In this document: in pieces, positions 34,501-43,599 of the stretch | Position numbering within the stretch: the first letter of the stretch is position 1 | Layout: every line of letters begins with the position of its first letter | Origin: Emticicia aquatilis | GTDB taxonomy: Bacteria > Bacteroidota > Bacteroidia > Cytophagales > Spirosomataceae | Assembly (NCBI RefSeq): GCF_014644295.1 | Contig: NZ_BMKK01000001.1 | Location: forward strand, 1 to 64,000 | Direction: 5' to 3' | Length of the DNA stretch: 64,000 bases | Translations under genes and position numbers: made by a program | Notes under the pieces: generated by a model | What the model saw: only the letters and a program-made list of their open reading frames with translations | Told to the model about the DNA's origin: nothing | Database searches by the model: none

Positions 34501-34924
34501 TAAAAACTTCGACCTTTCATTCTTTGCTTACTATCGTAACGGAACAGAATATAAAAACAATACATTATCAGGAACATTTGGCGAACTCGGCACTCGCTAC
34601 AATAGCTTAGCGTCATTAGATTATTGGAGAAGCGACAATCCATCAAATACTTACTTTGGAGCTGTTGCAGCTAACCCATATCGTGCAGCCATTACTTATC
34701 AAGATGCCAGCTTTTTAAGAATTTCTGACATCACTTTTGGTTATTCATTACCAAAAGGAGCAATGGATAAGTTCAAGCTATCCAATGCACGTATATACAC
34801 TCAAGTCATTAATCCATTTATTTTCACAAAATATACTGGATTCGACCCAGAGTTTAACTCAGCTATTTACCAAGACGACGTACCCTCAATGACAGTTAGT
34901 GTTGGTCTTAATGTTAGTTTTTAA
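31583..34924 (+). CDS. SusC/RagA TonB-linked outer membrane protein with STN domain
   Basis: A 1113-residue glycan importer. Signal region to about residue 38; STN (secretin/TonB short N-terminal) domain about 43-118 (ITIKASNDNLKTTLNIIE, SLKEVLEKIFKPLQISYEV); carboxypeptidase-regulatory-like domain about 145-220 (LTGKVTDEKGEPIPSASVAI); plug from VVVVGYGEQKKRDLTGAL; and a beta-barrel ending SVGLNVSF. The STN domain marks it as a signal-transducing SusC that contacts the FecR periplasmic domain. It works with the SusD encoded 15 bases downstream. Confidence 0.96.
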   Translation: MNEYFHPQLIKKLMKVSFLQLLISLVGIGISYAHSATGQDVLEQKITIKASNDNLKTTLNIIEHTTSVRFVYNPREIKIGQKISLEVKNESLKEVLEKIFKPLQISYEVNGKQILLFKNALGLISEPRLSLPSSSIETIKTVQMLTGKVTDEKGEPIPSASVAIKGTTKGTTTDVSGMYRLDVPSDKAVLVFSFVGYATQEIVVGNRTTIDVSLAPDDKALEEVVVVGYGEQKKRDLTGALSSIQSKDIVRANPTLAARALQGQVAGATVTKSDNRPGSGYNITIRGENTINNSTAPLVVIDGLMGGDINNLNPNDIQSMDVLKDASSTAIYGARGANGVILITTKKGLSGKPRVSYDSYVGVKNPAHLPAMMSSEQFYKLAYTDRILEGATGATFTSAEMANIKNGVTTDWVDLVTKPATQTSHNISVAGGTEKTTYRFSGGCLLEQGNVISTDYKRYNLNAGLDSKLGEHFKVGFTSYVTYSDQNLGSQESLRGAYRARPTGTVYYADLANPSENQDVNFNGLAIWMGINDKQVPNPLSDTDPNVSKLQTTTANIMGNAYVEYTPIKGLSIRSSLSATYGTSRIGDFRGMWSKSQIGTKPRTQYDSRLIGSYTLDNIINYNLDFGKHKLTLTGLQSAFYQRNESYTVAVKDLPFDSDWYSLNTGTVTSFGSSLVERSIASYMGRLNYTFNNKYLLTVTGRSDGASQLAAGNKWAFFPSVALGWRLIDESFLQNVKALSNLKLRASYGEVGNSTVNPYSTQAGLLNTGYDFDGTAAYGFAPQNLGNKDLRWERSKELNLGLDFGFFRNRIAGTVEVYDRKTVDLILSQKLPTTSGFSQVISNVGKIQNKGIEILLNTVNVARTNFTWNTTLTFTKNNNKLLSLYGEGQTIDKGNKLFVGYPIKSNFDYKFDGIWQTAEKDLATKYKQVPGSVRVVDANNDGQISSTEGIDDRMILGTALPNFLVGITNRFKYKNFDLSFFAYYRNGTEYKNNTLSGTFGELGTRYNSLASLDYWRSDNPSNTYFGAVAANPYRAAITYQDASFLRISDITFGYSLPKGAMDKFKLSNARIYTQVINPFIFTKYTGFDPEFNSAIYQDDVPSMTVSVGLNVSF

Positions 34925-34939
34925 TTTCCTAAATGCAGA

Positions 34940-36808
34940 ATGACAATGAAAACAATATTATTCAAAAAATATAATTTTTGGCTCGTTACAAGTCTATTGA
35001 TTGTCTTGACAAGCTGTAAAGACCAATTTTTAGAGGAAGTTCCAAAATCGACCCTAACCACCGATGTCTATTACAAAACCGAGGCAGGTTTTGAAGATTT
35101 GGTTCGTTCGTGCTATCCATTATTAAGAAATATCCACCAGAATAGAGTTTTAGTTTTGAATGGTACTGATATTTTCTCGTCGCAAGGTGGTTGGAATCCT
35201 TCGGCAGTGAATGGTAAAGAAAATCAACCAAGTTTGTTTGATGTTTATGACGCTCGATTTAACGCTACTTTACCTGAGATTCAGAGTTTATGGCAATTAC
35301 TTTATGCCGAAATTGCTCGAACAAACACCGTGGTTTCTCGTGCTGATGCCATCACAACCATGAACGCAACCTTGAAGGATACACGCTTATCAGAGGCTAA
35401 ATTCTTGAGAGCATTGTGCTTGTTCTATGCAGTTCAGCAATGGGGCGATATTCCGATGCCATTGACCGAAACAACCACTCCGCAAAAAGATTTCCCTCGT
35501 GTGCCAGCGGCTGATGTCTATAAACAAATCATTACCGACTTGCTTGATTGTGAAGCTAAATTACCTGTGGTAGCCTCTAACTATGGACGAATCACGAAAG
35601 GAACAGCCCAATTTTTATTGGCAAGGGTGTATCTGACAAGAGGCTGGAATTATAACAACTCACTCGGTGGTACTAACGCAGATTTTGACTTGGCTCTTCA
35701 ATACGCCGATAAAATAATTGATGCCTATCCGTTAGCTACAAATTATAGCGATTTGTTCCCGAAGCGTTCAAATAACCCTTTGACGCAATATACTGGAGCT
35801 CAAAATGATAAAAATGCTGAGATTGTGTTCTCGGTTCAATATAATACCGATGTTTTGACCAATAAAACTGACCCAGCATTTACACAAGATGCAGCGGGTG
35901 GCAATGATTTGCACTCTAAATTTGGCCCAAGTGGCGAAGGTTTCATTGGTAGCAAAGGCCGTACGACAGACTATAACCGTTGTCTTGGTGTTCACCAAAT
36001 AAATACGGCAACATACCGTTTCTTCGACCCAGATAATGATACACGCTATGCTCATAACTTTGTGAGTGTTGGTTATGCTCTTTCGGCAGTAAAAGATTAT
36101 AAACCACTTCCATTGAGCAACGCAAACCTAAAAGTAAGTTTTGCTGCTGGCGATACAGTATTACTCTGCCGTCCTTGGAATAAACCCGCAACTACACTGG
36201 CCGATAGAGGTATTGATTTAGGCGGAAAGAAAAATTACGCTGTTGTAAACACTGACGAATACGGAGGTGGCTACCCTATTGATAATTCGGGTTTGAATAT
36301 CCAAGCTCCATTGATGTGGAAGTTTTGGCAGCCAGGTATCCCTTACGGTGACGCTTACGGTACATTTAATGAGTGTATATTCCGCTCAGCTGAAGCCTAC
36401 TTAATCGCAGCCGAAGCTATCGTAAAAGGGGCAAAAGGTGGGAAATTAGGTGGTGCTGAGGTTTACTATAATCGTATCCTCGACCGTGCTTTAGGTACTA
36501 AAAAAGGAACAGACCCTAAATGTGCGGCTGTTCCCGAAAACCAAAAATCACTCGAAACGGCATCGTACAGAGCAACTGCATCAAATATTACGATTGATTT
36601 GATTTTAGATGAAAGAGCCAGAGAGTTTATGGGTGAATATAGCCGCTGGTTTGATTTGAAAAGAACAGGCAAATTGGTTGATAGAGTAAAGAAGTATAAT
36701 CCTTGGGTAAAAGGTCAGTCTATTTCTGACAAGCATTATTTACGACCAATACCACAAAGCGAAATTGACCTTTCGTTCCCTGCGATGAAACAAAACCCCG
36801 GGTACTAA
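34940..36808 (+). CDS. RagB/SusD-family nutrient-binding lipoprotein
   Basis: A 622-residue surface lipoprotein with lipobox LTSC just before KDQFLEEVPKSTLT, the usual SusD start. Typical SusD elements follow: TPR-like helices (RLSEAKFLRALCLFYAVQQW, GDIPM), and the C-terminal LDERAREFMGEYSRWFDLKR with RPIPQSEIDL. It forms the lid that captures the glycan for SusC. The start may be ATG 34940 or 34946. A terminator-like hairpin follows before the enzyme genes. Confidence 0.95.
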   Translation: MTMKTILFKKYNFWLVTSLLIVLTSCKDQFLEEVPKSTLTTDVYYKTEAGFEDLVRSCYPLLRNIHQNRVLVLNGTDIFSSQGGWNPSAVNGKENQPSLFDVYDARFNATLPEIQSLWQLLYAEIARTNTVVSRADAITTMNATLKDTRLSEAKFLRALCLFYAVQQWGDIPMPLTETTTPQKDFPRVPAADVYKQIITDLLDCEAKLPVVASNYGRITKGTAQFLLARVYLTRGWNYNNSLGGTNADFDLALQYADKIIDAYPLATNYSDLFPKRSNNPLTQYTGAQNDKNAEIVFSVQYNTDVLTNKTDPAFTQDAAGGNDLHSKFGPSGEGFIGSKGRTTDYNRCLGVHQINTATYRFFDPDNDTRYAHNFVSVGYALSAVKDYKPLPLSNANLKVSFAAGDTVLLCRPWNKPATTLADRGIDLGGKKNYAVVNTDEYGGGYPIDNSGLNIQAPLMWKFWQPGIPYGDAYGTFNECIFRSAEAYLIAAEAIVKGAKGGKLGGAEVYYNRILDRALGTKKGTDPKCAAVPENQKSLETASYRATASNITIDLILDERAREFMGEYSRWFDLKRTGKLVDRVKKYNPWVKGQSISDKHYLRPIPQSEIDLSFPAMKQNPGY

Positions 36809-36815
36809 TTAATAG

Positions 36816-36823
36816 TAGATTTG
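36816..36823 (+). promoter_or_regulatory. Possible -7 promoter element before the enzyme block
   Basis: TAGATTTG fits TAnnTTTG right after the SusD stop, but lies upstream of the hairpin at 36841-36873, so any transcript from it would meet the hairpin at once. Weak. Confidence 0.3.
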
Positions 36824-36840
36824 TTAATAAATAGAATGCG

Positions 36841-36873
36841 AAAGAGAGGAAGAACTTTCTTCTTCTCTTTTTT
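36841..36873 (+). terminator. Hairpin after SusD (terminator or attenuator)
   Basis: AAAGAGAGGAAGAA pairs with TTCTTCTTCTCTTT (one mismatch), followed by TTTT. It lies between SusD and the co-directional enzyme genes, so it may lower enzyme expression relative to the importer. Confidence 0.75.
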
Positions 36874-36902
36874 CCACTCAAACCCTCATTTCAACCCTAA
36901 CC

Positions 36903-38279
36903 ATGAAAAAGTATTTATTATTAACCCTAACCACTACTTTTTTTCTTTGCTGTTTTTCGTTGGCACAAGCCCAATGGAAAGAACTTTTCAATGGCACTGA
37001 TTTGAAAGGATGGACTAAGAAAAATGGCAATGCCGAATATAAGGTTGTCAACAAAACCATCGTTGGGGTTTCGCAACTCAATACACCTAATTCATTCTTA
37101 TGTACTGAAGAAGCCTACGGCGATTTTGTTTTAGAATTAGAAGTAAAAGTTGACCTTGGCTTAAACTCTGGTATTCAAATCAGAAGCATCAGCGACCCAA
37201 ACATTCAAGCAGGTAAAGTACATGGCTATCAAGTAGAAATCGACCCTGGCAGTAGAGCATGGAGTGGAGGGATTTTCGATGAAGGCCGAAATGGCTGGCT
37301 GTATCCGCTATCTGTCAATGCCGAAGGACAAAAGGCTTTCAGAAATGGACAATGGAACAAATATCATATTGAAGCCGTTGGAAATAGCCTCAAAACTTGG
37401 ATAAATGGTATTCCTTGTGCGAATCTCTTAGACCCACAAACTGCTCGTGGATTTATAGCCTTGCAAGTACACCAAATCAAGCGAGAAGAGCAAGTCGGGC
37501 TAACTGTACAATGGAAAAATATCAGAATTGCTACCGAAAACTTAAAAGATGCTGTTTGGAAAGGCGGTGCAGAAGCCCCCGAAGTAAGTTATTTAATCAA
37601 TCAACTATCGGCCAACGAACAACGAAAAGGTTGGCGTTTGCTTTGGGATGGAAAGACCACCGCAGGCTGGCGTTTGGCTAATTATGATAAATTCCCAACG
37701 GTTGGATGGGCGATTCAAGATGGGGTTTTGAAAGTTTTAGGTACAAAAAAAGATACATTGGTAAAAAGTGGTGATATTATCACTGACCAAGAATTCTCCA
37801 ATTTTGAACTCGAACTCGACTTCAAACTTAGCACTGGAGCTAATAGCGGACTGAAATATTTTGTAGTTGAAGACCGCAAGAAAAGAGCAGGTACGGGCTT
37901 AGGGCCAGAGTTTCAAATCCTCGATGACAAAGTACATCCCGATGCTAAAGAAGGTGTAAACGGAAACCGCACTACTGGTTCGCTTTATGATTTAATTACC
38001 GCCGAAAATCTTTCGGAAGGCAACAATGATAAACGAATGAATCCACCCGGAAAATGGAACAAACTTCGCATCGTTTCAAAAGATGGGCATGTAGAACATT
38101 GGCTCAATAACCTCAAAATGGTTGAATATGACCGACATTCTCAAATATTTCGTAACCTCGTTTCGAAAAGCAAATACAATACATATCAAAATTTCGCACA
38201 AGCTGTTTCGGGACACATTCTCTTACAAGACCACGGCGATGAGGTTCATTTCAGAAGCATAAAAATCAGAGAATTTTAA
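36903..38279 (+). CDS. Double DUF1080 (3-keto-disaccharide hydrolase family) protein
   Basis: A 458-residue secreted protein (signal peptide to about 23, LAQAQW) with two DUF1080 domains in tandem: about 24-200 (KELFNGTDLKGWTKKNG, NSGIQIRSI, GYQVEIDP) and about 235-458 (WRLLWDGKTTAGWR, GANSGLKYFV, LLQDHGDEVHFRSIKI). PF06439 is named for 3-keto-disaccharide hydrolases, beta-jelly-roll enzymes acting on glycosides oxidised at C3. Here it is the first enzyme gene after SusC/SusD and occurs with two dehydrogenase-type proteins, which fits an oxidise-then-cleave route. Whether both domains are active is unknown. Confidence 0.9.
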   Translation: MKKYLLLTLTTTFFLCCFSLAQAQWKELFNGTDLKGWTKKNGNAEYKVVNKTIVGVSQLNTPNSFLCTEEAYGDFVLELEVKVDLGLNSGIQIRSISDPNIQAGKVHGYQVEIDPGSRAWSGGIFDEGRNGWLYPLSVNAEGQKAFRNGQWNKYHIEAVGNSLKTWINGIPCANLLDPQTARGFIALQVHQIKREEQVGLTVQWKNIRIATENLKDAVWKGGAEAPEVSYLINQLSANEQRKGWRLLWDGKTTAGWRLANYDKFPTVGWAIQDGVLKVLGTKKDTLVKSGDIITDQEFSNFELELDFKLSTGANSGLKYFVVEDRKKRAGTGLGPEFQILDDKVHPDAKEGVNGNRTTGSLYDLITAENLSEGNNDKRMNPPGKWNKLRIVSKDGHVEHWLNNLKMVEYDRHSQIFRNLVSKSKYNTYQNFAQAVSGHILLQDHGDEVHFRSIKIREF

Positions 38280-38323
38280 GCAAATACACTTCACCAACAA
38301 ACTTATTAAAATATCTACCACCC

Positions 38324-40030
38324 ATGAATAGAAGAAATTTTGTAGCAATGGGAGCTACTTCGCTTTGTGCTTTACCTTTTGTTGGCTTTGGTTCATTTCA
38401 ACAAAAATCAGCAGCTAAGCCTGCTTGGTTGCTCGAATGGATTAAGATTCATGACCAACAATTACCCAGCTTCAAGGCATTAAAAGTTACTGACCCAAAG
38501 CATAAATACGTGGGTGGGTACATGGACGATGTTGAGATTCCAAATCCACACTCAACGAGTGGATTTATTGGCAAAGCCTGTATGCTGATGTCATGTTCTG
38601 AGTCTTCGTTTTATCAATCAAATGAGGTTTTGAAAGAGGTAGAAGCTGCGGCCAAAGCAATGCTCCAATTTCAGCACAGCGACGGAACGATTGATTTATT
38701 AGCCACTAATTTTCATTCAACACCCGATACGGCATTTGTTTTAGAAAACATCGTTCCTGCGTACAAATTTCTGAAACAATCTAATACCAAAGGAGCTGAA
38801 AATACACTTGATTTATTACAGAAATTTCTAAAAAATGCAGGTGATGGACTTATTGTAGGTGGTATTCACACGCCCAATCATCGTTGGGTGGTTTCGGCCG
38901 CTTTAACAAAACTTAATGAGTTATTTCCTGATAAACGCTATCTCAATCGTATTGACCAATGGCTTGCCGAACATATTGATTTAGACCCCGATGGGCAATA
39001 TACCGAGAAAAGTACCAATAGCTACTCTCCTATTGTCAATCGCTCTTTAATAATCATGGCAAAAGGACTAAACAAGCCCGAACTTTTAGAGCCTGTCCTG
39101 AAAAACCTCGAAATGACACTATACTACGTTCACCCAAACGGCGAAGTTGTTACTGAGGCATCTAACCGACAAGACAAAGGAACGATTGGTAATATGTCGA
39201 AATACTATTATTGCTACCGTTTTATGGCATTACAAAAAAATAACGGCGAAATGGCAGCAATGGCTCGACAAATCGAAAAGACCAGTACAAAAGAGCAACT
39301 GGCTGGTTATCTCGATTATTTTTTAGAAGACCCAACACTTTGGAGAGAACTACCTGCCGACAAACCTTTGCCAGTCAGCTATGCAAAGGCCTTCCCATAC
39401 TCGGGCGTGGTGCGTATCCGACGTAATAATTGGGATAGCACACTTTTATCAAACAACACGGGTTGGTTGACTTTTCATAAAGGCAATTCAGTTTTGCAGG
39501 CAATGCGAGTAGCCGCATCATTCTTTGGAAAAGGACAGTTTCAGTCAGAGAAAATTGAGCAGCAAGGCGATACTTGGGTTTTACGAAAAACGCTCGAAGG
39601 CCCTTATTATCAACCACTTGACAAAGACAAAATATCTCCCGATGGAGATTTAGACAAAATGCCAAGAACACTCCGCAAACAAAGCGAGATTCAGCAACTG
39701 GAAACCGTCGTAAAAATAAAAGAAGCTAACAATGGGCTTGAAATTGAAATCAGTTTGAGCGGTACCGATGGAGTTCCTGTTTCGCTTGAGTTAATTTTTA
39801 GAGCAGGCGGTACGTTTTCGGGCGTTACAAAATCAACTAAAAAAGACAATGCTTATCTTTTTTCTGAGCAAAAAGGCACCTATACAGTTGGCAATGATAG
39901 CATTAACTTTAACTCAGGAAAAGTCGAACATAAGAATATTCAATTACGTGGAGCTTTGCCCGCAATGGATGCACCTACGGTTTATCTAACAGGTTTTACA
40001 CCTTTCAAACATAAAATTTCATTGTCTTAA
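38324..40030 (+). CDS. Secreted alpha/alpha-toroid-like protein, possible polysaccharide-active enzyme
   Basis: A 568-residue protein not assigned to a family. The N-terminus NRRNFVAMGATSLCALPF looks like a Tat-type or long Sec signal. Residues about 35-330 are all-helical with aromatic-rich loops (DPDGQYTEKSTNSYSPIVNR, HPNGEVVTEASNRQDKGT), resembling the catalytic toroid of heparinase II/III-like lyases. The last ~200 residues are beta-rich (VSLELIFRAGGTFSG, VYLTGFTPFKHKISL). Its position inside the glycan operon, 44 bases after the DUF1080 gene, supports a carbohydrate role. Lyase activity is a guess. Confidence 0.7.
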   Translation: MNRRNFVAMGATSLCALPFVGFGSFQQKSAAKPAWLLEWIKIHDQQLPSFKALKVTDPKHKYVGGYMDDVEIPNPHSTSGFIGKACMLMSCSESSFYQSNEVLKEVEAAAKAMLQFQHSDGTIDLLATNFHSTPDTAFVLENIVPAYKFLKQSNTKGAENTLDLLQKFLKNAGDGLIVGGIHTPNHRWVVSAALTKLNELFPDKRYLNRIDQWLAEHIDLDPDGQYTEKSTNSYSPIVNRSLIIMAKGLNKPELLEPVLKNLEMTLYYVHPNGEVVTEASNRQDKGTIGNMSKYYYCYRFMALQKNNGEMAAMARQIEKTSTKEQLAGYLDYFLEDPTLWRELPADKPLPVSYAKAFPYSGVVRIRRNNWDSTLLSNNTGWLTFHKGNSVLQAMRVAASFFGKGQFQSEKIEQQGDTWVLRKTLEGPYYQPLDKDKISPDGDLDKMPRTLRKQSEIQQLETVVKIKEANNGLEIEISLSGTDGVPVSLELIFRAGGTFSGVTKSTKKDNAYLFSEQKGTYTVGNDSINFNSGKVEHKNIQLRGALPAMDAPTVYLTGFTPFKHKISLS

Positions 40031-40056
40031 ACTTGTTAGTAGAGAATAGTATTCAG

Positions 40057-41565
40057 ATGAAAAATCTTGTTATAATTCTGTTTTCGGTATTTTTTATTAA
40101 GGCTTTTGCTCACGCCCAAGAGGCTATCTCTTGGCAAGTTAGCATCGGCATAACACCCGAAATCAGGAAATCATTTATCAAAGGGGGGCGATTAATACTA
40201 CACGTAACCAAACAACATGAACGAGAGCCACGCCTTTGGTCTGAAATTGCCTTTGGCGTAACACCCCAGAATTGGGAGATAAACCAATCCTTTGTTCTGG
40301 ATTCAAAAAACAAAAATGTACTCAACATTGGCTTGGATAAATTGAAAGGAAATCCTTCAGATAAATATTATTTTCAAGTAGTTTACAAACAAAACATTGA
40401 AGATGGACAGGAAAATGTAGCAGGAAATATATACAGCAATATTGATTCAGTTTTGTTTTCAAATAACCTCCAACTGAATCTTACACTCAACCAAATCATT
40501 GAGCCAACGAGTATAATTAAGCATGATTTTGTAAAATCTGTTGAAATTAAAAGTAAATACTTATCCGAGTTTTCGGATAAACCTCGTTTTTTGAAGGCTT
40601 CAATCTTATTGCCATCGGGGTACTTTGAAAATCCTGACAAAACTTATCCGATTTGCTACCGAGCAGCGGGGCTAAACGGACGCTACACCGCTATTAATGG
40701 TATAGTCAATAATAAAGATTTTTCGGATTGGTGGTTTACCCAAAACGCACCACAAATCATCTATGTTTTTCTTGATTCGCAAGGGCCTTACGGAGATACT
40801 TATCAAGTTGATTCTGAAAATAATGGTCCATGTGGCAAAGCACTGCTTGAAGAATTAATTCCAGAAATCGAAAGGCAAGTTCGCTATAAACCCGAATCAA
40901 AAATGCGTTTTCTGACAGGAAATTCTACTGGAGGCTGGGTATCATTAGCTCTACAAATCTTCTACCCTGACTTTTTTGATGGCACGTGGTCGTACAGCCC
41001 CGACCCTGTTGATTTTGAACACTACGGACTCATCAATATCTATGAAGATGAATCTATTTTCTATAATCGTTATGGCTATTTACAACCAGGCCGAAGAACA
41101 ATTTATGGAGAGCCAACCTTCTCGATGAAAGATTGGATTGCAGGAGAAAACCTCAATAGTCGAACAGGTAATTATTTAGTTTCTGGCGGTCAGTTTGGAG
41201 CCTATAATGCTGCATTTGGCCCAAAAGGAGCGAATAATTTACCTTCACTGATGTTTGACCCATTTACTGGTAAAATTGACCATTCCATTGCCAAACAATG
41301 GGAGAAATATGATTTGAAAAAGGTTTTAGAGAAAAACTGGACAACACTTGGTCCAAAATTGCAAGGCAAAATATGGATTTGGATGGGCGACATGGACGGC
41401 CTTTACTCAAATGTCGCCACAAGGTTTTTACAAAAGTTTTTAGATAAAACCGAAAATCCTAAATCAGATGCAAAGGTTTCATTTACGGCTATGGCAGGGC
41501 ATGGACAAGAATGGAGCGATAAGGCTGTTTTGACTTTGATTGCCAATAAAATTGCGAAAAAATAA
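40057..41565 (+). CDS. Secreted alpha/beta-hydrolase esterase (enterochelin esterase-like)
   Basis: A 502-residue protein, starting at 40057 (MKNLVIILFSVFF) with a signal peptide to about residue 20. The nucleophile elbow is GNSTGGW with Ser290, and a candidate catalytic His482 occurs in MAGHGQEWSD. ILLPSGYFENPDKTYPICYRAAG is typical of the esterase-D/enterochelin-esterase family, many of which are carbohydrate esterases. The first ~180 residues form a beta domain. It probably removes acyl groups from the glycan. It lies between the toroid protein and the first GH27 gene. Confidence 0.85.
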   Translation: MKNLVIILFSVFFIKAFAHAQEAISWQVSIGITPEIRKSFIKGGRLILHVTKQHEREPRLWSEIAFGVTPQNWEINQSFVLDSKNKNVLNIGLDKLKGNPSDKYYFQVVYKQNIEDGQENVAGNIYSNIDSVLFSNNLQLNLTLNQIIEPTSIIKHDFVKSVEIKSKYLSEFSDKPRFLKASILLPSGYFENPDKTYPICYRAAGLNGRYTAINGIVNNKDFSDWWFTQNAPQIIYVFLDSQGPYGDTYQVDSENNGPCGKALLEELIPEIERQVRYKPESKMRFLTGNSTGGWVSLALQIFYPDFFDGTWSYSPDPVDFEHYGLINIYEDESIFYNRYGYLQPGRRTIYGEPTFSMKDWIAGENLNSRTGNYLVSGGQFGAYNAAFGPKGANNLPSLMFDPFTGKIDHSIAKQWEKYDLKKVLEKNWTTLGPKLQGKIWIWMGDMDGLYSNVATRFLQKFLDKTENPKSDAKVSFTAMAGHGQEWSDKAVLTLIANKIAKK

Positions 41566-41583
41566 CGGTTCATTACACATCAC

Positions 41584-43584
41584 ATGAATAAGATAATCAT
41601 TTTTCTTGCCGTATTGGGGCTACATACACACAGCTTTGCCCAAACAAAATCTATTTGGCTCGATGACTTGAAAATTAAATCATTTTCAGAGGGAATTCCT
41701 GCGGTTTTGGGTAAAACCAATGCGGGTGGGGATTCCATGAAAATAAATGGTAAACTATATAAACACGGTGTGGGTGTAAGCTCAACCAGCGTCTTATCAT
41801 TCTTTTTAGATGGTCATGCCACCGAGTTTTCGGCCATGGTTGGAGTTGACGATAAAGGAGTCAAAGATTTACCGCTCAAATTTTATGTAATCGGCGATAA
41901 AAAAATATTGTTTGAAAGTGGTGAAATGAAACTTGGCGATGCCCCCAAACCAGTAAAAGTAAGTCTTTTGGGCGTTAAACGCTTAGGGCTTTTAGTTACG
42001 ATTGAAGAAAATGGATTTAATCGTTCCTACTCCAATTGGGCAGATGCTAAGTTTATCATGAAAGATGACTTTATTCCACAAACGATGCCAAATACTGATG
42101 AAAAATACATTCTAACACCCAAGCCTGACAAAAAACCTAAAATTAATTCGCCTAAACTTTTTGGTGCAAGACCCAATAACCCATTCCTTTACACGATTGC
42201 TGCTACAGGTGAACGCCCGATGAATTTTGCAGTAAAAAACTTACCACAAGGTCTTTCGCTTGATTCAAAAACGGGGCTTATAGCGGGCAAAGTTGCTCAA
42301 AAAGGGACTTACACAAGCACCTTAATGGCTAAAAACGCCTTTGGTGAGGCTACAAAAGAGTTAAAAATTATCATCGGTGATACGATTGCACTTACGCCAC
42401 CAATTGGTTGGAATGGTTGGAACTCATGGGCAAGAAACATCGACCGAGAAAAAGTAATCGCCTCAGCCGATGCCATGGTAAAAATGGGACTCAACCAACA
42501 CGGCTGGACGTACATTAATATTGATGATGCTTGGCAAGGGCAACGAGGTGGCGTTTTTAATGCCATCCAACCCAACGAAAAATTTCCAAATTTCAAAGAA
42601 ATGGCCGATTATATCCATAATCAGGGGCTGAAACTTGGAGTCTATTCTACGCCCATGATAACAAGCTATGCTGGGTACATTGGCGGTTCTTCAGATTTTG
42701 CCGATGGAAAAATCACTGATTCTATCAAAAATAATAAACGAGCTTTTCGCTATGTTGGCAAATATCATTTTGAAGAAAATGATGCCAAACAAATGGCAGC
42801 TTGGGGAGTCGATTACTTAAAATACGATTGGAGGATTGAAGTGCCTTCAGCTGAAAGGATGTCGGCGGCTTTAAAAAACTCAGGAAGAGACATTGTTTAC
42901 AGTATTTCTAATTCAGCCCCCTTTTCAAATGCTAAAGATTGGGCAAAGTTAAGCAATACCTTCCGCACAGGTCCCGACATTCGGGATTCTTGGTTGAGCC
43001 TTTATCTATCTGCTTTTACGCTTGATAAATGGGCTTCCTACGGTGGGCATGGTCATTGGCTCGACCCCGACATGATGATTTTGGGCAATGTTACGACAGG
43101 TTCTGAACTTCACCCGACCCGTCTAACTCCCGACGAGCAGTACAGCCACGTAAGTTTATTTTGCTTACTATCAGCACCTTTACTAATTGGCTGCCCGATT
43201 GAGCAATTAGACGATTTTACGCTCAACTTATTAACAAATGATGAAGTCATCGAAATCAATCAGGACCCTCTGGGTAAACCTGCCCGATTGGTTTCTGATG
43301 AAGACGGCATACAGATTTGGGTTAAGCCCCTGGAAGATGGTTCGTATGCAGTTGGCTTATTTAATATTGTAAATTTCGGCAAAACCCCCGAGTCGTATTT
43401 CCGTTGGGGCGATGAAAAATCCGCAAATTTTGCTCTAAATTTCAACAAAATTGACCTAAAAGGTAATTTCCGTGTAAGAGATGTGTGGCAACAAAAAGAT
43501 TTAGGTAATTTTATTGGTTCTTTCAAAACAAACATCCGTCATCATGGAGTTATAATGTTACGAATGTTTCCGCAAAACCATTAA
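41584..43584 (+). CDS. GH27 alpha-galactosidase-like enzyme with NPCBM domain, copy 1
   Basis: A 666-residue secreted enzyme. Signal peptide to SFAQ; NPCBM (novel putative carbohydrate-binding module) about 22-160 (WLDDLKIKSFSEG, INGKLYKHGVGV); a putative Ig-like domain about 195-270 (GERPMNFAVKNLPQGLSLD); then the GH27 barrel from TPPIGWNGWNSW. Nucleophile Asp415 lies in LKYDWR and acid/base Asp465 in RTGPDIRDSW. It removes alpha-linked galactose (or N-acetylgalactosamine) with retention. It shares long identical stretches with 45919-47937, with the dehydrogenase gene between the two copies. Confidence 0.93.
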   Translation: MNKIIIFLAVLGLHTHSFAQTKSIWLDDLKIKSFSEGIPAVLGKTNAGGDSMKINGKLYKHGVGVSSTSVLSFFLDGHATEFSAMVGVDDKGVKDLPLKFYVIGDKKILFESGEMKLGDAPKPVKVSLLGVKRLGLLVTIEENGFNRSYSNWADAKFIMKDDFIPQTMPNTDEKYILTPKPDKKPKINSPKLFGARPNNPFLYTIAATGERPMNFAVKNLPQGLSLDSKTGLIAGKVAQKGTYTSTLMAKNAFGEATKELKIIIGDTIALTPPIGWNGWNSWARNIDREKVIASADAMVKMGLNQHGWTYINIDDAWQGQRGGVFNAIQPNEKFPNFKEMADYIHNQGLKLGVYSTPMITSYAGYIGGSSDFADGKITDSIKNNKRAFRYVGKYHFEENDAKQMAAWGVDYLKYDWRIEVPSAERMSAALKNSGRDIVYSISNSAPFSNAKDWAKLSNTFRTGPDIRDSWLSLYLSAFTLDKWASYGGHGHWLDPDMMILGNVTTGSELHPTRLTPDEQYSHVSLFCLLSAPLLIGCPIEQLDDFTLNLLTNDEVIEINQDPLGKPARLVSDEDGIQIWVKPLEDGSYAVGLFNIVNFGKTPESYFRWGDEKSANFALNFNKIDLKGNFRVRDVWQQKDLGNFIGSFKTNIRHHGVIMLRMFPQNH

Positions 43585-43599
43585 AAAACCTTAACAGAT

